Shown piece by piece: positions 33,768-43,481 of a DNA stretch of 64,000 bases. The DNA is taken from positions 186,001 through 250,000 of the forward strand of contig NZ_AP025471.1 of NCBI RefSeq assembly GCF_024347375.1. The letters run 5' to 3'. The notes under the pieces are model-generated. The model saw nothing but the letters and a program-made list of their open reading frames with translations. It searched no databases and was not told the DNA's origin. The position numbers and the translations under genes were made by a program. Position 1 is the first letter of the stretch. Every line of letters begins with the position of its first letter. Source of the stretch: Vibrio coralliirubri (GTDB taxonomy: Bacteria; Pseudomonadota; Gammaproteobacteria; Enterobacterales; Vibrionaceae).

Positions 33768-34892
33768 CTACCTCTTCAATGCAGACTTTAGTTGTTCAAT
33801 GGTTTGATACTCGACTGTGTAGCCAAAGTAACCCGGGCCCGCGACTTCGATGCCTTTGTTAGTGCGCCATTTTGGGTCGCAAGGGTAGGCGATAAGGTCA
33901 ATGCGCTGCCCGTAACGAAGTTGTTCGGTTGTGATTGGCTTGCCGGTTTCATGATCCAAGATCGAAATAAGATCCGGTGTTGATGCCAGTAGGTTATCTT
34001 GGTTCATGTCTGCACGACTTGTGCCTTTGTGCGCGAGAAGTAATTCGTTTTGGAACTGCACAAACACGTTATCGACGCCGGTATCTTCAAACTGAGCCAG
34101 CTTTTCAATCACGACACCGCCTGTTGCAAAACCACCATCGGTTTCACGTTGAATATCAACAATCTTGCCACTGATGATGGTATGGCCGCCGACAATGTTT
34201 AATACGGCCTGTGTGCCACTTTGATTGTTGTCGTTTGCCAGTCTAATCGCTTCACCAATCTTCATTGCTTGAGTCAGTGTTGCAGGCAGTGCGCTGCGTT
34301 TTAGGTTCTTACCGTTCATTGGGTAATCGCACATTGCTGCAGATCCGCCCATCTGTTCGGTAATTGGTCTCGCAAACTTTTCAGACCAAATACCGTCAAT
34401 TGGGTAAAGTGTGACGACATTGCCACGCTCATCGGCCAATGTGTTTGGTGCAGAAGGGAGACCATCAAGAAAGAAGGTCACCATCTGAGCTTCTGGGAAC
34501 GCACGTCCCATCGCATCACAATCGATCACAGGAATGTTCTTTTGCGCCGCAACGAGAATCGGAATTAACGAGTTGAAGCCGCCTACTTCGATAGGAAACG
34601 TTGCCGCCACTTTGGTGCCGAGCGCTTTTTCCATCGCTTCGAATGCAATCAACATTTGATCTTTCGAATTGAGTTTCTCTACTGCGACGGTTGGTGCGCC
34701 AATCATTGAAGAGGGGACAGTCATCCAATCGTCTTGCACGTCTTCTAAAGGAATCATGCGTACAGGGTGTTTTGCCGTTGCAATGGCTACTTTCGCCATC
34801 AAGGCACCGCTGTATGGGTCACCGCCGCCGCCAGTTCCTAATACCGTCGCACCAAGCGCGATATCATCAATCATTTGTTCAGTAATAATCAC
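33768..34892 (-). CDS. DUF917 domain-containing protein
   Basis: 374 aa from a GTG at 34892 behind AAGGAAT, which lies inside the 3' end of the permease gene. The start ITEQMIDDIALGATVLGTGGGGDPYSG is the recognisable DUF917 opening, and the C-terminal CDPKWRTNKGIEVAGPGYFGY is also typical. Known: DUF917 proteins almost always accompany HyuA-type proteins and resemble one half of acetone carboxylase/oxoprolinase-like assemblies. A heteromeric enzyme with the downstream protein is inferred. The gene spacings of 5 and 4 bp support coupled translation. Confidence 0.87.
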   Translation of the reverse strand: MIITEQMIDDIALGATVLGTGGGGDPYSGALMAKVAIATAKHPVRMIPLEDVQDDWMTVPSSMIGAPTVAVEKLNSKDQMLIAFEAMEKALGTKVAATFPIEVGGFNSLIPILVAAQKNIPVIDCDAMGRAFPEAQMVTFFLDGLPSAPNTLADERGNVVTLYPIDGIWSEKFARPITEQMGGSAAMCDYPMNGKNLKRSALPATLTQAMKIGEAIRLANDNNQSGTQAVLNIVGGHTIISGKIVDIQRETDGGFATGGVVIEKLAQFEDTGVDNVFVQFQNELLLAHKGTSRADMNQDNLLASTPDLISILDHETGKPITTEQLRYGQRIDLIAYPCDPKWRTNKGIEVAGPGYFGYTVEYQTIEQLKSALKR

Positions 34893-34897
34893 AACTA

Positions 34898-36223
34898 CTA
34901 TTCCTTATCACTTGAAGGAGAAAGCTTCATTAGGGAGAGGTAAATCACACCAGCGGCAAGAATGCCGTCTAACGCCGAGATGCTGGTGAACGAAAACAGG
35001 TTGAAGAATTCTGGTGCGGTACAAGCGCTGAAGGCAGTACCAAATGCCCAAGAAGCCAAGCCTTTAAACATCCAAGCTGGAACTTGTTGGATGTTCTTAA
35101 AGCTCATTTTTGTTGAATCTAAAACATAATATTGGACGATGTAGACACCCGCTGCAGGCGCGATGGTTACGCTGAGTAGCATTAAGAAATCAGTAAACTT
35201 GTTCACCATGCCGAGTTGAGCAATGCCAATACCGACGATGGTCATGATCACAACCAGAACAGGGCGCGGAATCTTAGGTAGAACCATCGACATGCATAAG
35301 CCGCCAGAGGTCAGGTTGCTACTGTTGGTGGTCCATTGTGCGAATACTAGTACGATGATGGCTGCCATGCCTAAACCTAGGGTAAAGAAGACTTCGACTA
35401 GGTCGTCGGTGCCGGTCATTTTGGTCAGGATCAACGCGATAAGAATGATGGCACTGTTGCCGACCAGAAATCCGATACCCGCTCCTAGAATCGCATCACG
35501 ACGTGTTTTGGCGTAGCGAGCAATATCAGGTGCAGCAACCGCAGCCAAAATCCAGATAGACATAACAAAAGAGATGGCTTGGCCAAGCGTCAAAGGATCT
35601 TCAATCGATGGCGCTGCGCCACCTTGATAATCAGCGGCCATAAACAAACCGATGGTAATCAGCGTCACCATCAATGGAACAGAATAGGTACTGAGTTTGC
35701 CTAAAGCACGAACGCCATAGATAGCCGTCATCATCATTAACACACTGCCGCCAATAAGAGCGGTGAGGTGAGAAATTATGATGTCATATTTCGCCAGTGC
35801 ATCGACCATGATGAAAGCGAAGAAATCAGCCTGGAATGCGAACCAGCCAACTAATGAGATGCCGTTGATGAAACCAAGAATCTTACCGCCGTTACGACCA
35901 AATACTGCGCTGCTCACCAGCGGGGTAGACACACCAGCTTGAAAGCCAATGTTGGCACACAGCATCGCGATGATCGCCAATAAGCCTGAACCAATAAACG
36001 TGGCAAGCAGTGCGTCTTCAAAACCAATACCGCTGCTTAGAATCGAGCCGAGAAACAATCCCGAAATATCGATGCCGATAGCCAACCAAATAAGGCTGAT
36101 AACCCACCAAGATCGTTTGGCCTTCTCGGGTACGGGTTCCAATTCGAAGTCATCTATCTTTTTGTGGCTGTGTGTTGCTTCGGGTTTATTCACGTAAGCT
36201 TCTGCCGCCATAGTGCCATCCAT
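34898..36223 (-). CDS. NCS1-type cytosine/purine permease
   Basis: 441 aa with twelve predicted membrane helices. The N-terminal cytosolic tail ends at the family segment RSWWVISLIWLAIGIDISGLFLGS. Glycine-rich helix 1 and the TPLVSSAVFGRNGG loop fit the CodB-like branch of nucleobase:cation symporters. As first gene of the operon it would import the substrate for the two enzymes downstream, for example cytosine, a hydantoin or a related ring compound; the substrate is not determined. The divergent LysR gene 93 bp away is the natural regulator. Confidence 0.87.
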   Translation of the reverse strand: MDGTMAAEAYVNKPEATHSHKKIDDFELEPVPEKAKRSWWVISLIWLAIGIDISGLFLGSILSSGIGFEDALLATFIGSGLLAIIAMLCANIGFQAGVSTPLVSSAVFGRNGGKILGFINGISLVGWFAFQADFFAFIMVDALAKYDIIISHLTALIGGSVLMMMTAIYGVRALGKLSTYSVPLMVTLITIGLFMAADYQGGAAPSIEDPLTLGQAISFVMSIWILAAVAAPDIARYAKTRRDAILGAGIGFLVGNSAIILIALILTKMTGTDDLVEVFFTLGLGMAAIIVLVFAQWTTNSSNLTSGGLCMSMVLPKIPRPVLVVIMTIVGIGIAQLGMVNKFTDFLMLLSVTIAPAAGVYIVQYYVLDSTKMSFKNIQQVPAWMFKGLASWAFGTAFSACTAPEFFNLFSFTSISALDGILAAGVIYLSLMKLSPSSDKE

Positions 36224-36316
36224 GCATTGTTATTCCATAAGTGTGAATAAAGCATACTGATGTATTTATTGTTAATAAATGAATATAATCAGATGTAAAC
36301 ATAACAAAAAACAAAT

Positions 36317-37255
36317 GTGAGTGGCAAAGTGAATTCAAACAATAAGTTAGATAAAAGAGACCTGCGAAGATTAGAGCTTTTTTGTGAAATTGTTGAGCAA
36401 GGAGGCATCAATCAGGCGGTCGCAAGCACCGGGATTAGCCAACCTGTGCTCAGTAATCAGCTTATTGCCTTGGAAAAAAGCTTAGAATTAACATTATGCC
36501 AACGTGGAAGAAGGGGTTTTAAGCTGACTCATGAAGGTGAGCAAGTGTATAAATATGCGAACCAATTGAAATCGACCTTAACCGACTTCGCTTACAAGTT
36601 ACGAGGCGTACAGACTGAACTCTCTGGGCACGTGCGAATTGGATGCTTGGATAACACCGTCACATTGCCCTATAACCCACTTCCCAAAGCGATCGAGACG
36701 TTTTACCAACGCAGTAACAGTGTAGAGGTGAGTGTTGATGTCGGCGATTTCACCCAGTTGAATGAGAAGTTAGCAAAGAACCAGATTGATATGATGATAG
36801 TGGTTCTAGGGTCACATCAAAAATCAGCGTTTCAACATAAATACCCACTGTTTGAAGAGCACAGTTATCTGTATGCGCGTAAGGATCTGGCTGAGAAGAT
36901 CATGGACAAGGATTTCTCATTGGATGGCTGTCGCATCAACATGGGCGGCTATGCCAAAGATGAGATGTTCCGATTACTGAATATTGAGCAGTACGATTCC
37001 GTAAAGCCTTTTGATGGTTGGCATGTTGAGTCGGGTGTGATTCTAACATTGGCGGGTACACACCTGAGTTTCTTGCCTTCTCACTTAATCGACCGTGGCC
37101 ATTATGACCAAGCCTTAATTCCGCTTCAGCCCGAGAAGTGGAGCCTGAAGAGTCAGTTTTATGTGGTGTTGAAGCAACCTGTAGATTCCCTTTCTCCCGC
37201 CGCGCGTGCGTTTTTTGATGAGCTACACCAACCGGAAACATCGGATTCAATATAG
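36317..37255 (+). CDS. LysR family transcriptional regulator, probable controller of the permease operon
   Basis: 312 aa. The helix-turn-helix lies at about 15-72 (RDLRRLELFCEIVEQGGINQAVASTGISQPVLSNQLIALEKSL). An effector-binding domain follows. The frame opens at GTG 36317; another GTG at 36329 is equally possible, and neither has a clear ribosome binding site. Its divergent position beside the permease/DUF917/hydantoinase operon, with an AT-rich 93-bp gap, is the usual LysR arrangement. The likely inducer is the imported ring compound. Confidence 0.85.
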   Translation: MSGKVNSNNKLDKRDLRRLELFCEIVEQGGINQAVASTGISQPVLSNQLIALEKSLELTLCQRGRRGFKLTHEGEQVYKYANQLKSTLTDFAYKLRGVQTELSGHVRIGCLDNTVTLPYNPLPKAIETFYQRSNSVEVSVDVGDFTQLNEKLAKNQIDMMIVVLGSHQKSAFQHKYPLFEEHSYLYARKDLAEKIMDKDFSLDGCRINMGGYAKDEMFRLLNIEQYDSVKPFDGWHVESGVILTLAGTHLSFLPSHLIDRGHYDQALIPLQPEKWSLKSQFYVVLKQPVDSLSPAARAFFDELHQPETSDSI

Positions 37256-37303
37256 AGAATTCGTCGTTTCTTGATAGCACTTAAGATACTTTCCCATATA
37301 CAA

Positions 37304-37336
37304 AAAATCCTCTGCCAAGACAGAGGATTTTTGCTT
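37304..37336. terminator. Bidirectional terminator between the LysR gene and cti
   Basis: The stem AAAATCCTCTG/CAGAGGATTTT has a 6-nt loop. A T-run follows on the plus strand and a T-rich run (TTTTTTG) on the minus strand. The two flanking genes are convergent. Confidence 0.88.
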
Positions 37337-37356
37337 TTATGCTTTATGAGTGAAAA

Positions 37357-39711
37357 CTAACGGTTCTCGAAGCGGTTGTAATCCAACAAGCCAAACTCGA
37401 TCGGTTGGTCTTGTTGATACCAACGATGAACGCGATCACTGAATGGCCAGAATTCGCTAGAACTGCGTCGTACCGCAAACTTGTCTAACAGCGCCACGTA
37501 GTCTTCTTCTGTGTTTAAGTTTTGCAGTGTTTTAACCAGAGTCGGAATCTCGCTCTCGGTTAATGACAGGTAAGCCGCAGGGTAGCTACCGACAACGCCT
37601 CGTACGAGGGTTAGGTCATCATTGGCGTAATCGCGGTTACCTTCTTCATTAAACAAGCTAGAAATGTTGCTGTGCGCGTTATTGTGAATCATGGTGAACA
37701 GCTGTTCTTCGCCGTTTTCGCCTTCAATCATGATCATCACTAATTGAGGTACATGACGCAGGCCTTCTCCCTTAATCAAGTTCACTTGGTTAAGCAGTGC
37801 TTCATTCTTTCTACCAAAACCCGTTTCAACAATCTCAAAGCGATTGTCGAGAACAGGTGCGAGCTTATCTTTGATCATATTAAGCAGTTCACGCTTCGGA
37901 TCGGCCGTTTTATAAACCACGCTGGTCGGCTGATCAAAAGGAGCTATGTTTCGCTGCAAGTAGTCACTCAGTTGTGCGCTTTGGTTCTGGTACCAGCTAG
38001 AGTGTTCAATGTGGCGAACGTCTTTAGGAAGAAGGGTTAAGAAGTTACTCTCACCTTCAAGACGTAAGAAGTCCATGAACATGCGTGTAATCAGTTGGTG
38101 GCCAAAGTTACCGTAAACATCGAAGCCTGCAACGAGAAGATAATGAATACGCTCTAGAAGAGCATAATCAAGAATCCACGCAGTCTTAGGTTGCGTGCCA
38201 ACTAACCCTTGTACAACAGAGGCGCTATCGAAGTGCCTAAAGACGGTGAGAGCAGCATTCGGGTTGATGCCATCGCCATCCCAAATGATGCCAGTGTCTA
38301 GGTTTACGCCACTTTCGAACCATTGGTTGGTGAAGTCTGATTTCGCGTTTAGGTATCGCGCTTGTTGCTTCGCGTATCTTACCCAGTTGGTCACAGGTAC
38401 GGTGTTGCTTTTTAGCTCGCTAGGCAGCTTTAAGTTTTTCTTTTGGCTTGCATAGAAGGCGTTGATTTCCGGAACATCGGCTTTCTCTGGGTCGATGAAG
38501 AAAACCCAAAAACGGTCGTTAATTACGTTCAAGGCAAGTTGACCACGACACACAGGTCCTTTGATATAGGCCATGATGGTGTTTTGCGCGTTATCCAACA
38601 TGAAGTTGAAGCGCGAGTTTACTGGCAGCGCTTCAAATGATGTCATTGGGTTTGCAGAAACATCAATATTGTAACTAGGCAGTTGTTTTACGGTGTAATT
38701 GACGTCGACAAACCAGCTATTCCACTTTTGTAGACGCTCTTTATTAAGTGCGAAAGGCATGTGCGTTTTGTCGACGATGGTGCCTTGCTCTGGAATCAGA
38801 CGATAGTAAACACGGTCCACTTTTGGATCGTCATAAGGGCGGCGAGTCGTGATGCGCTGTACCGCTTCACCTGGTGGTGTTGCAGAGCGAACAACAGTGA
38901 AAAAACGCGTTGGTTGAGCTAAATCAGAAAAATAGACGTGAGACAAAAACAGGTGCTCGTAGATATAACGTGCTGAAAGTTGACTCTTATTGTCGCTTTT
39001 GTTTAAAAAGCTTTCGTAGACATTAACGAGCTCTTGTTCTGCATCATTCAGCGGAATGTGGTCGTTCATTAACGCGCCATTTTCTAACCAACTCATTAAA
39101 GTCGCGTATTCGGTTTTATCTAAGTTCGGCATCCCATAAGGCATCCCCCAAGTTGGGTAATCTCTCTCGTATTGGGCGTACTCTTCAATCGTTGGGCACT
39201 GTTGGTCGCGATCGGTCGAAAAGTCGAAACCTTCAAGCTGGGTTTGATCGGGTAGAGGGTGATTCTCTTTCTGGATCAACATACGAGAAACAAGACCAGC
39301 ATCGAGGTTAGCCGTTGAGTTCTGCATGCGCTCATTGAGGACAGGATGAAAATCCGCATCGCGCCACTCTTGTGTGGTTAACGCATCTTCAAACAAGCGA
39401 GTTGGGGCAGATGCCGTTAAGCGGGTGCCTTGATAAACGAGTGCCTTGCTCGCGCCTCGGTCTATACCTTCCACTGAAGACATTTTGAGTTGGCAAGGGG
39501 CATCATAACAAGCGTGGCAAACCACGCATCGGTTATCAATGATGGGCTTTACTTCGTCAATGAAGTGCTGTGCTTGAGCCGAAAGAATAGGTGCTTGGCG
39601 ATCGCGTACTTGTTGTTCACCAAACAGTTCGTCGAAGTTTAAACCCGCGTAGACGGCACAACCTGAGAAGACGCTAACAAAAGCTAAAATGAAGAGTTTT
39701 TTCAAATTCAT
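37357..39711 (-). CDS. cti: Fatty acid cis/trans isomerase (Cti)
   Basis: About 784 aa from ATG 39711. This places a lipoprotein-type signal at the N-terminus (MNLKKLFILAFVSVFSGC, lipobox Cys18). ATG 39732 would add seven residues; neither start has a good Shine-Dalgarno sequence. A c-type heme motif, CVVCH, lies near the N-terminus, followed by CYDAPCQLKMSS. Known: Cti is a periplasmic heme protein that converts cis to trans unsaturated fatty acids in membrane lipids, making membranes more rigid during solvent or temperature stress. It is monocistronic. Confidence 0.93.
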   Translation of the reverse strand: MNLKKLFILAFVSVFSGCAVYAGLNFDELFGEQQVRDRQAPILSAQAQHFIDEVKPIIDNRCVVCHACYDAPCQLKMSSVEGIDRGASKALVYQGTRLTASAPTRLFEDALTTQEWRDADFHPVLNERMQNSTANLDAGLVSRMLIQKENHPLPDQTQLEGFDFSTDRDQQCPTIEEYAQYERDYPTWGMPYGMPNLDKTEYATLMSWLENGALMNDHIPLNDAEQELVNVYESFLNKSDNKSQLSARYIYEHLFLSHVYFSDLAQPTRFFTVVRSATPPGEAVQRITTRRPYDDPKVDRVYYRLIPEQGTIVDKTHMPFALNKERLQKWNSWFVDVNYTVKQLPSYNIDVSANPMTSFEALPVNSRFNFMLDNAQNTIMAYIKGPVCRGQLALNVINDRFWVFFIDPEKADVPEINAFYASQKKNLKLPSELKSNTVPVTNWVRYAKQQARYLNAKSDFTNQWFESGVNLDTGIIWDGDGINPNAALTVFRHFDSASVVQGLVGTQPKTAWILDYALLERIHYLLVAGFDVYGNFGHQLITRMFMDFLRLEGESNFLTLLPKDVRHIEHSSWYQNQSAQLSDYLQRNIAPFDQPTSVVYKTADPKRELLNMIKDKLAPVLDNRFEIVETGFGRKNEALLNQVNLIKGEGLRHVPQLVMIMIEGENGEEQLFTMIHNNAHSNISSLFNEEGNRDYANDDLTLVRGVVGSYPAAYLSLTESEIPTLVKTLQNLNTEEDYVALLDKFAVRRSSSEFWPFSDRVHRWYQQDQPIEFGLLDYNRFENR

Positions 39712-39882
39712 ACGTATTAAAATATTAGGCATTTTCTATAATTATATCGAAAATGATTGAAAATGCTCATGTTCTAACAATTTTGTAGACAAGATCTTGA
39801 TGGGACGAGTAACTTGTCGATGCGCATCACTCGCTTGTGATTCGAAATTGGAGTTTCAAGATAGCTAGATTTAAGCCCCAAG

Positions 39883-39924
39883 AGCTAAAAGCTAAAAGCC
39901 AAAAGCCAACAGTTAAGAGCTAAG
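39883..39924. repeat. Six tandem heptamers downstream of the FAN1-like gene
   Basis: Six consecutive 7-bp units read AGCTAAA, AGCTAAA, AGCCAAA, AGCCAAC, AGTTAAG and AGCTAAG. They end two bases before the stop codon of the nuclease gene (minus strand, stop at 39929-39927). Slippage between replications is a likely origin. Confidence 0.8.
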
Positions 39925-39926
39925 AC

Positions 39927-41591
39927 TCACTGATTGACGTAACAAACAGAGAAAGGGACAGACAATCGCTCAAACTCTTTGATCCAGCGCCACTGGTTGT
40001 CTTGCAGTTTATCGCCAGGGCCTTTGACTTCAATCCAATGAAATTCATCGCCCTTGAATGCAATCAAATCCGGCATCCCAGTTCTAAATAGCTTTAAATC
40101 ACTCAATATCACTTTGAAGAGATCGATAACTAAAGCATCTGGAATCGAAGCCAAGCAGTGTTCGATGAGTGCTTTAGGAAAATAATTCCAATGAACAAAG
40201 GGGTTCGCGATACCTTGCTTTTCATCGTAAGTATCAAGCAAATGGTTCAGCCCATGTTTGGATATCGTCTGAAACACGGCTTCAACCTGTTCGGCTCGCT
40301 TGTCTACGAAATCTGAATGGTACAGATCCAATGGTCGATGTTGGTATCGATTGATAAAGGCGCCTTCAACGTCTGCGAAAATGACATCCCAGAAAGCCAA
40401 ACCAAACAAGCCACACAGAAAACTGTTTTCAGAAAAGTAGACATCCCAACCTTGGTTCTCAAAATGCTGCTTTACCGCAAGCTCGACTCGCGTTTGGCTG
40501 AGGTCTAATTCCAGTTTTAACTCTTTGCAGCTCGGTTTTATGGTTCGTGAAACTTTGTGCCCCTGTTTCCGTAGTAGCCTATCTTCAAGCTTAATGGCGA
40601 CTTCTAACTCTGACACATCCGATGGATTAGCTTTCATTTGTGTGACAGTGTCACGCATTAAGTCTAGCGTACCTTGCTTATCATAGATGCGCGCAAGTCG
40701 CTCTCTGCTCGGAGGAAGTGTAGATTGTCTGAACCAAAAGACAGCTTGGTCGTTTAGGTTTAACCTTTCTAGATCGCGAGCAATATCATTGATCAAACGC
40801 GATCGTTTTCTGGCAATGCTTCTGTGTTCTGATTCTTCAGGAATCGCGTTTAAAAGCAGTTCCAGAAAGTCACCGTCTTTGCGACCACCTTCTGAATATA
40901 AGCGTTGAATATCGCGCATCTGGAGCAATTGATTGAGTTGATCTCTAGAAGTGAAGAAGCGGCGCTGCTTGCTTAATGGGTAGTTCTCAAAGGTATTGAG
41001 CCCAAGGTCGCTTAACACGAACTGGCTTAAGTCTTGATAGGTGTTGGCAAAGAACAGCAATAGTAATACATCGATAACTTGAGATTCGATGACGTAAATA
41101 CAGTCGAAGGTCAGGTTTTGAAATTGATCGAAAGGTTGTTGATCAAGCAGTAGCAACAGGTCGTCTTTCTTGGCAGTTCTGCGGCTCTTTAGGGCGGGGA
41201 ATACATTCAACAATTCTGGCTTGGTGAGTAAGTGCAACCCGAGCTGGACCTCATTAATGACGAAGTCATGCTGTTCTTCGGGATGACTCAACCCAATGAA
41301 GCCTGAGCTGCTTAGCTCTTGCAGTGCGGTCTTTAGATCTAGAATCTCAACATAGTTGAGTTTATCGCTGCGAAACCAACGGCCTTTACGAGAAAGCAAA
41401 CGTACCATTAAGCATTGGCTTGAAACGGAAAGACGTTTGTATGCGGACAACCAACGGCATTCATCGTCACTCAGAAGATCGGGGTAGAGCGTTTGAGCGT
41501 GTTCAACCAGTCGATTGAAGTTGTCGAGATAATAAGTAGGGGAGAGCTGAACAGTGGTTTCGGTCGTCAATGGAGAAGTCGCTTGATACAA
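39927..41591 (-). CDS. FAN1-like VRR-NUC domain nuclease
   Basis: 554 aa, near the length of bacterial FAN1 proteins. The C-terminal VRR-NUC domain has the catalytic set GMPDLIAFKGDEFHWIEVKG, followed by PGDKLQDNQ. Upstream come a winged-helix-like N-terminal part and a helical TPR-like middle. FAN1 is a structure-specific nuclease that cuts 5' flaps and helps repair interstrand crosslinks. The frame opens with a TTG at 41591 that sits in the U-tract of the preceding gene's terminator. No ribosome binding site is visible, so the true start (41591, or TTG 41570) is uncertain. Confidence 0.88.
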   Translation of the reverse strand: MYQATSPLTTETTVQLSPTYYLDNFNRLVEHAQTLYPDLLSDDECRWLSAYKRLSVSSQCLMVRLLSRKGRWFRSDKLNYVEILDLKTALQELSSSGFIGLSHPEEQHDFVINEVQLGLHLLTKPELLNVFPALKSRRTAKKDDLLLLLDQQPFDQFQNLTFDCIYVIESQVIDVLLLLFFANTYQDLSQFVLSDLGLNTFENYPLSKQRRFFTSRDQLNQLLQMRDIQRLYSEGGRKDGDFLELLLNAIPEESEHRSIARKRSRLINDIARDLERLNLNDQAVFWFRQSTLPPSRERLARIYDKQGTLDLMRDTVTQMKANPSDVSELEVAIKLEDRLLRKQGHKVSRTIKPSCKELKLELDLSQTRVELAVKQHFENQGWDVYFSENSFLCGLFGLAFWDVIFADVEGAFINRYQHRPLDLYHSDFVDKRAEQVEAVFQTISKHGLNHLLDTYDEKQGIANPFVHWNYFPKALIEHCLASIPDALVIDLFKVILSDLKLFRTGMPDLIAFKGDEFHWIEVKGPGDKLQDNQWRWIKEFERLSVPFSVCYVNQ

Positions 41592-41620
41592 AAAGAGCCT
41601 AACCCTAAGGTTAAGCTCTT
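41590..41620 (-). terminator. Terminator after the OFA transporter gene, abutting the nuclease start
   Basis: On the minus strand the stem GAGCTTAACC/GGTTAGGCTC (41618-41609 with 41604-41595; one G-T pair and a 4-nt loop) is followed by TTTTTG. The T-run ends at the first codon of the nuclease frame. Confidence 0.75.
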
Positions 41621-41648
41621 CAGTAACAAATTCAATCTTTTCTGTTGA

Positions 41649-42887
41649 TTAAGCTTGTGATGCTTTTAGTTCAGCAACTTTAGCTTCAGAGATTGGCTTA
41701 GTGATGATTGCTAGAACAATACACACTGCCATCATAACTGCAGAGATTGTGTAAGCTAGGCCGTAACCTTCGCCGTTTGACATTGAGAAGCCAACAACTG
41801 CTGCACCGATAGCGCCGCCGATACCCCATGCCGTGTAAAGCACGCCGTAGTTAGTACCGTAGTTTTTCAGACCGTAGAACTCAGCAGTTAGTGTTGGGAA
41901 TACTGCTAGAAGCGTACCGTAACCAACAGCTGCGATAGCCGTACCAATGATTAGCGTGAATTCAGAGTTGAACGTAGCGAATAGAGCCATGTTCGCGCCT
42001 TGAAGGATGAACGCTAGAAGTAGAGTACGTACACCACCGATTTTATCTGCAAGCATACCCGCAGCAACACGGCCGCCTGAGTTGAATACTGCAAGGATAG
42101 ACGCTAGGTAAACTGCGTTTGGCAGGTTAGCTTGAACGCTAGCAATTGTAGTGATGTTACCGATGATCATTAGACCAACAGATGCAGCGAATGCGTACAT
42201 GATCCATAGAGAGTAGAACTGAGGAGTCTTCAGCATTACTTTCCAAGTTAGGTCTTCAGTCTTCTTAACCGCTTTAGGAGCTTGGCCTGCTTTTACTTTA
42301 GGCTCAGCTGGCGTGTAATCCGCTGGTGGGTTGTTGATTGTTGCTGCTAGAGGTACTGCGATTGCAAGTACACCAACACCAAGAATCATAAAGCTAGTTT
42401 GGATACCCATGCTGTCGATTAGCGCAGAAGTTACTGGTGCTAGGTAGATAGCTGCAAGACCGAAGCCTGCTGCGATAAGACCGTTAACCATACCTTTCTT
42501 AGAAGAGTGGAACCACTTCATTGCAGATGGAGAAAGACATGCGTAACCGAAGCCGATACCAGCACCTGTCATCACACCGAACGTGATGTTCAGCATCATA
42601 GGTGTTGTAGCGAAACCAGAAGCAATCATGCCTAGGCCTGTTAGAGCCGTACCTAGGATAAGGATCTTACGTGGACCCATACGGTCTTGTAGGATGCCCG
42701 CAACAAGAAGACAAACAGAGAATGTGATAGTTGCAATAGCGTAAGGTGAAGATGCTTCAGCAGCACTCCAACCAGCTTCAGTTACTAGCGCTTTGTTAAA
42801 TACACTCCAAGCATACAGGATGCCAAGACAAAGGTTGATACAGAAGCCTGCTAGCAGGATACGTGTTGCTTTATCAATCTTGCTCAT
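41649..42887 (-). CDS. OFA-family MFS transporter (oxalate/formate antiporter family)
   Basis: 412 aa from ATG 42887, with GAGAAT upstream; ATG 42908 adds seven residues without a ribosome binding site. Twelve membrane helices are predicted, and the MFS signature GILQDRMGPRKILI lies between helices 2 and 3. The opening ILLAGFCINLCLGILYAWSVF and the GFGYACLSPSAMKWF section are typical of the oxalate/formate antiporter family. Relatives include the E. coli pyruvate-responsive YhjX, so a small carboxylate is a reasonable substrate guess. Codon choice is strongly biased to common codons, suggesting high expression. Confidence 0.87.
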   Translation of the reverse strand: MSKIDKATRILLAGFCINLCLGILYAWSVFNKALVTEAGWSAAEASSPYAIATITFSVCLLVAGILQDRMGPRKILILGTALTGLGMIASGFATTPMMLNITFGVMTGAGIGFGYACLSPSAMKWFHSSKKGMVNGLIAAGFGLAAIYLAPVTSALIDSMGIQTSFMILGVGVLAIAVPLAATINNPPADYTPAEPKVKAGQAPKAVKKTEDLTWKVMLKTPQFYSLWIMYAFAASVGLMIIGNITTIASVQANLPNAVYLASILAVFNSGGRVAAGMLADKIGGVRTLLLAFILQGANMALFATFNSEFTLIIGTAIAAVGYGTLLAVFPTLTAEFYGLKNYGTNYGVLYTAWGIGGAIGAAVVGFSMSNGEGYGLAYTISAVMMAVCIVLAIITKPISEAKVAELKASQA

Positions 42888-42908
42888 TTTTATTCTCAGT
42901 TTTGTCAT

Positions 42909-43481
42909 CGGTTAGTGGAGAGCCACTTAACTAAAGACGGGTTATTGTGATTGTTTCTTCAAAATTAGTTTGCGTTTATCAACAGATAGCGCAAAAGAGC
43001 GCGGATTATAACCAATAAAAATGTGATTGGAATCTCTTTTTCCATTTTCGGTAAATTAAATTCATTTTGTTAATAAGTTGTTTTTCATTGGTTTTTAAAA
43101 TGTATTCAACACCTTTCTGTTTTGTTCTTTTTCGCTCTGTTTTCTTATTATTTCAGGGTTTTTGAGGAGATGGTTTTTGAATAGACACGTATTCCGTGCG
43201 GATATCACAGAGTTACAAATAATTTTAATTAATTTCTAAGGTTAAATTTGTGTAACAAAATAAATCGAAACAGCGCTTTGTTCATATGAGACAAGGAGTA
43301 ACGGAGTTTTATTAAAAACAGAATGTTAAGCAATTGTTAAGGATGCTTTTTGTTAGTACTTTTGCTTGCATTTTGTTCGATTGGAGGGGTTGTGTTGTCC
43401 GTAAAAAGTGGGAAAATAGTACGCAAACTGAGATTCCAAATTTGAAAGGATGCGTTTCCAACTTATGGTGAGGCGAGTATT
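42909..43481. other. Long AT-rich intergenic region upstream of the OFA transporter
   Basis: About 570 bp without a supported gene, between divergent transcription units. The sequence is AT-rich, with several promoter-like hexamers on both strands (for example TATAAC near 43008, TTGTTAAT near 43075), but no clear operator or repeat that I could confirm. Its length suggests complex control of the transporter. Confidence 0.35.

Noticed and set aside
33397..33862. Plus-strand frames inside the hydantoinase and DUF917 genes
   Set aside because: Shadows of well-supported minus-strand genes; no ribosome binding sites or motifs.
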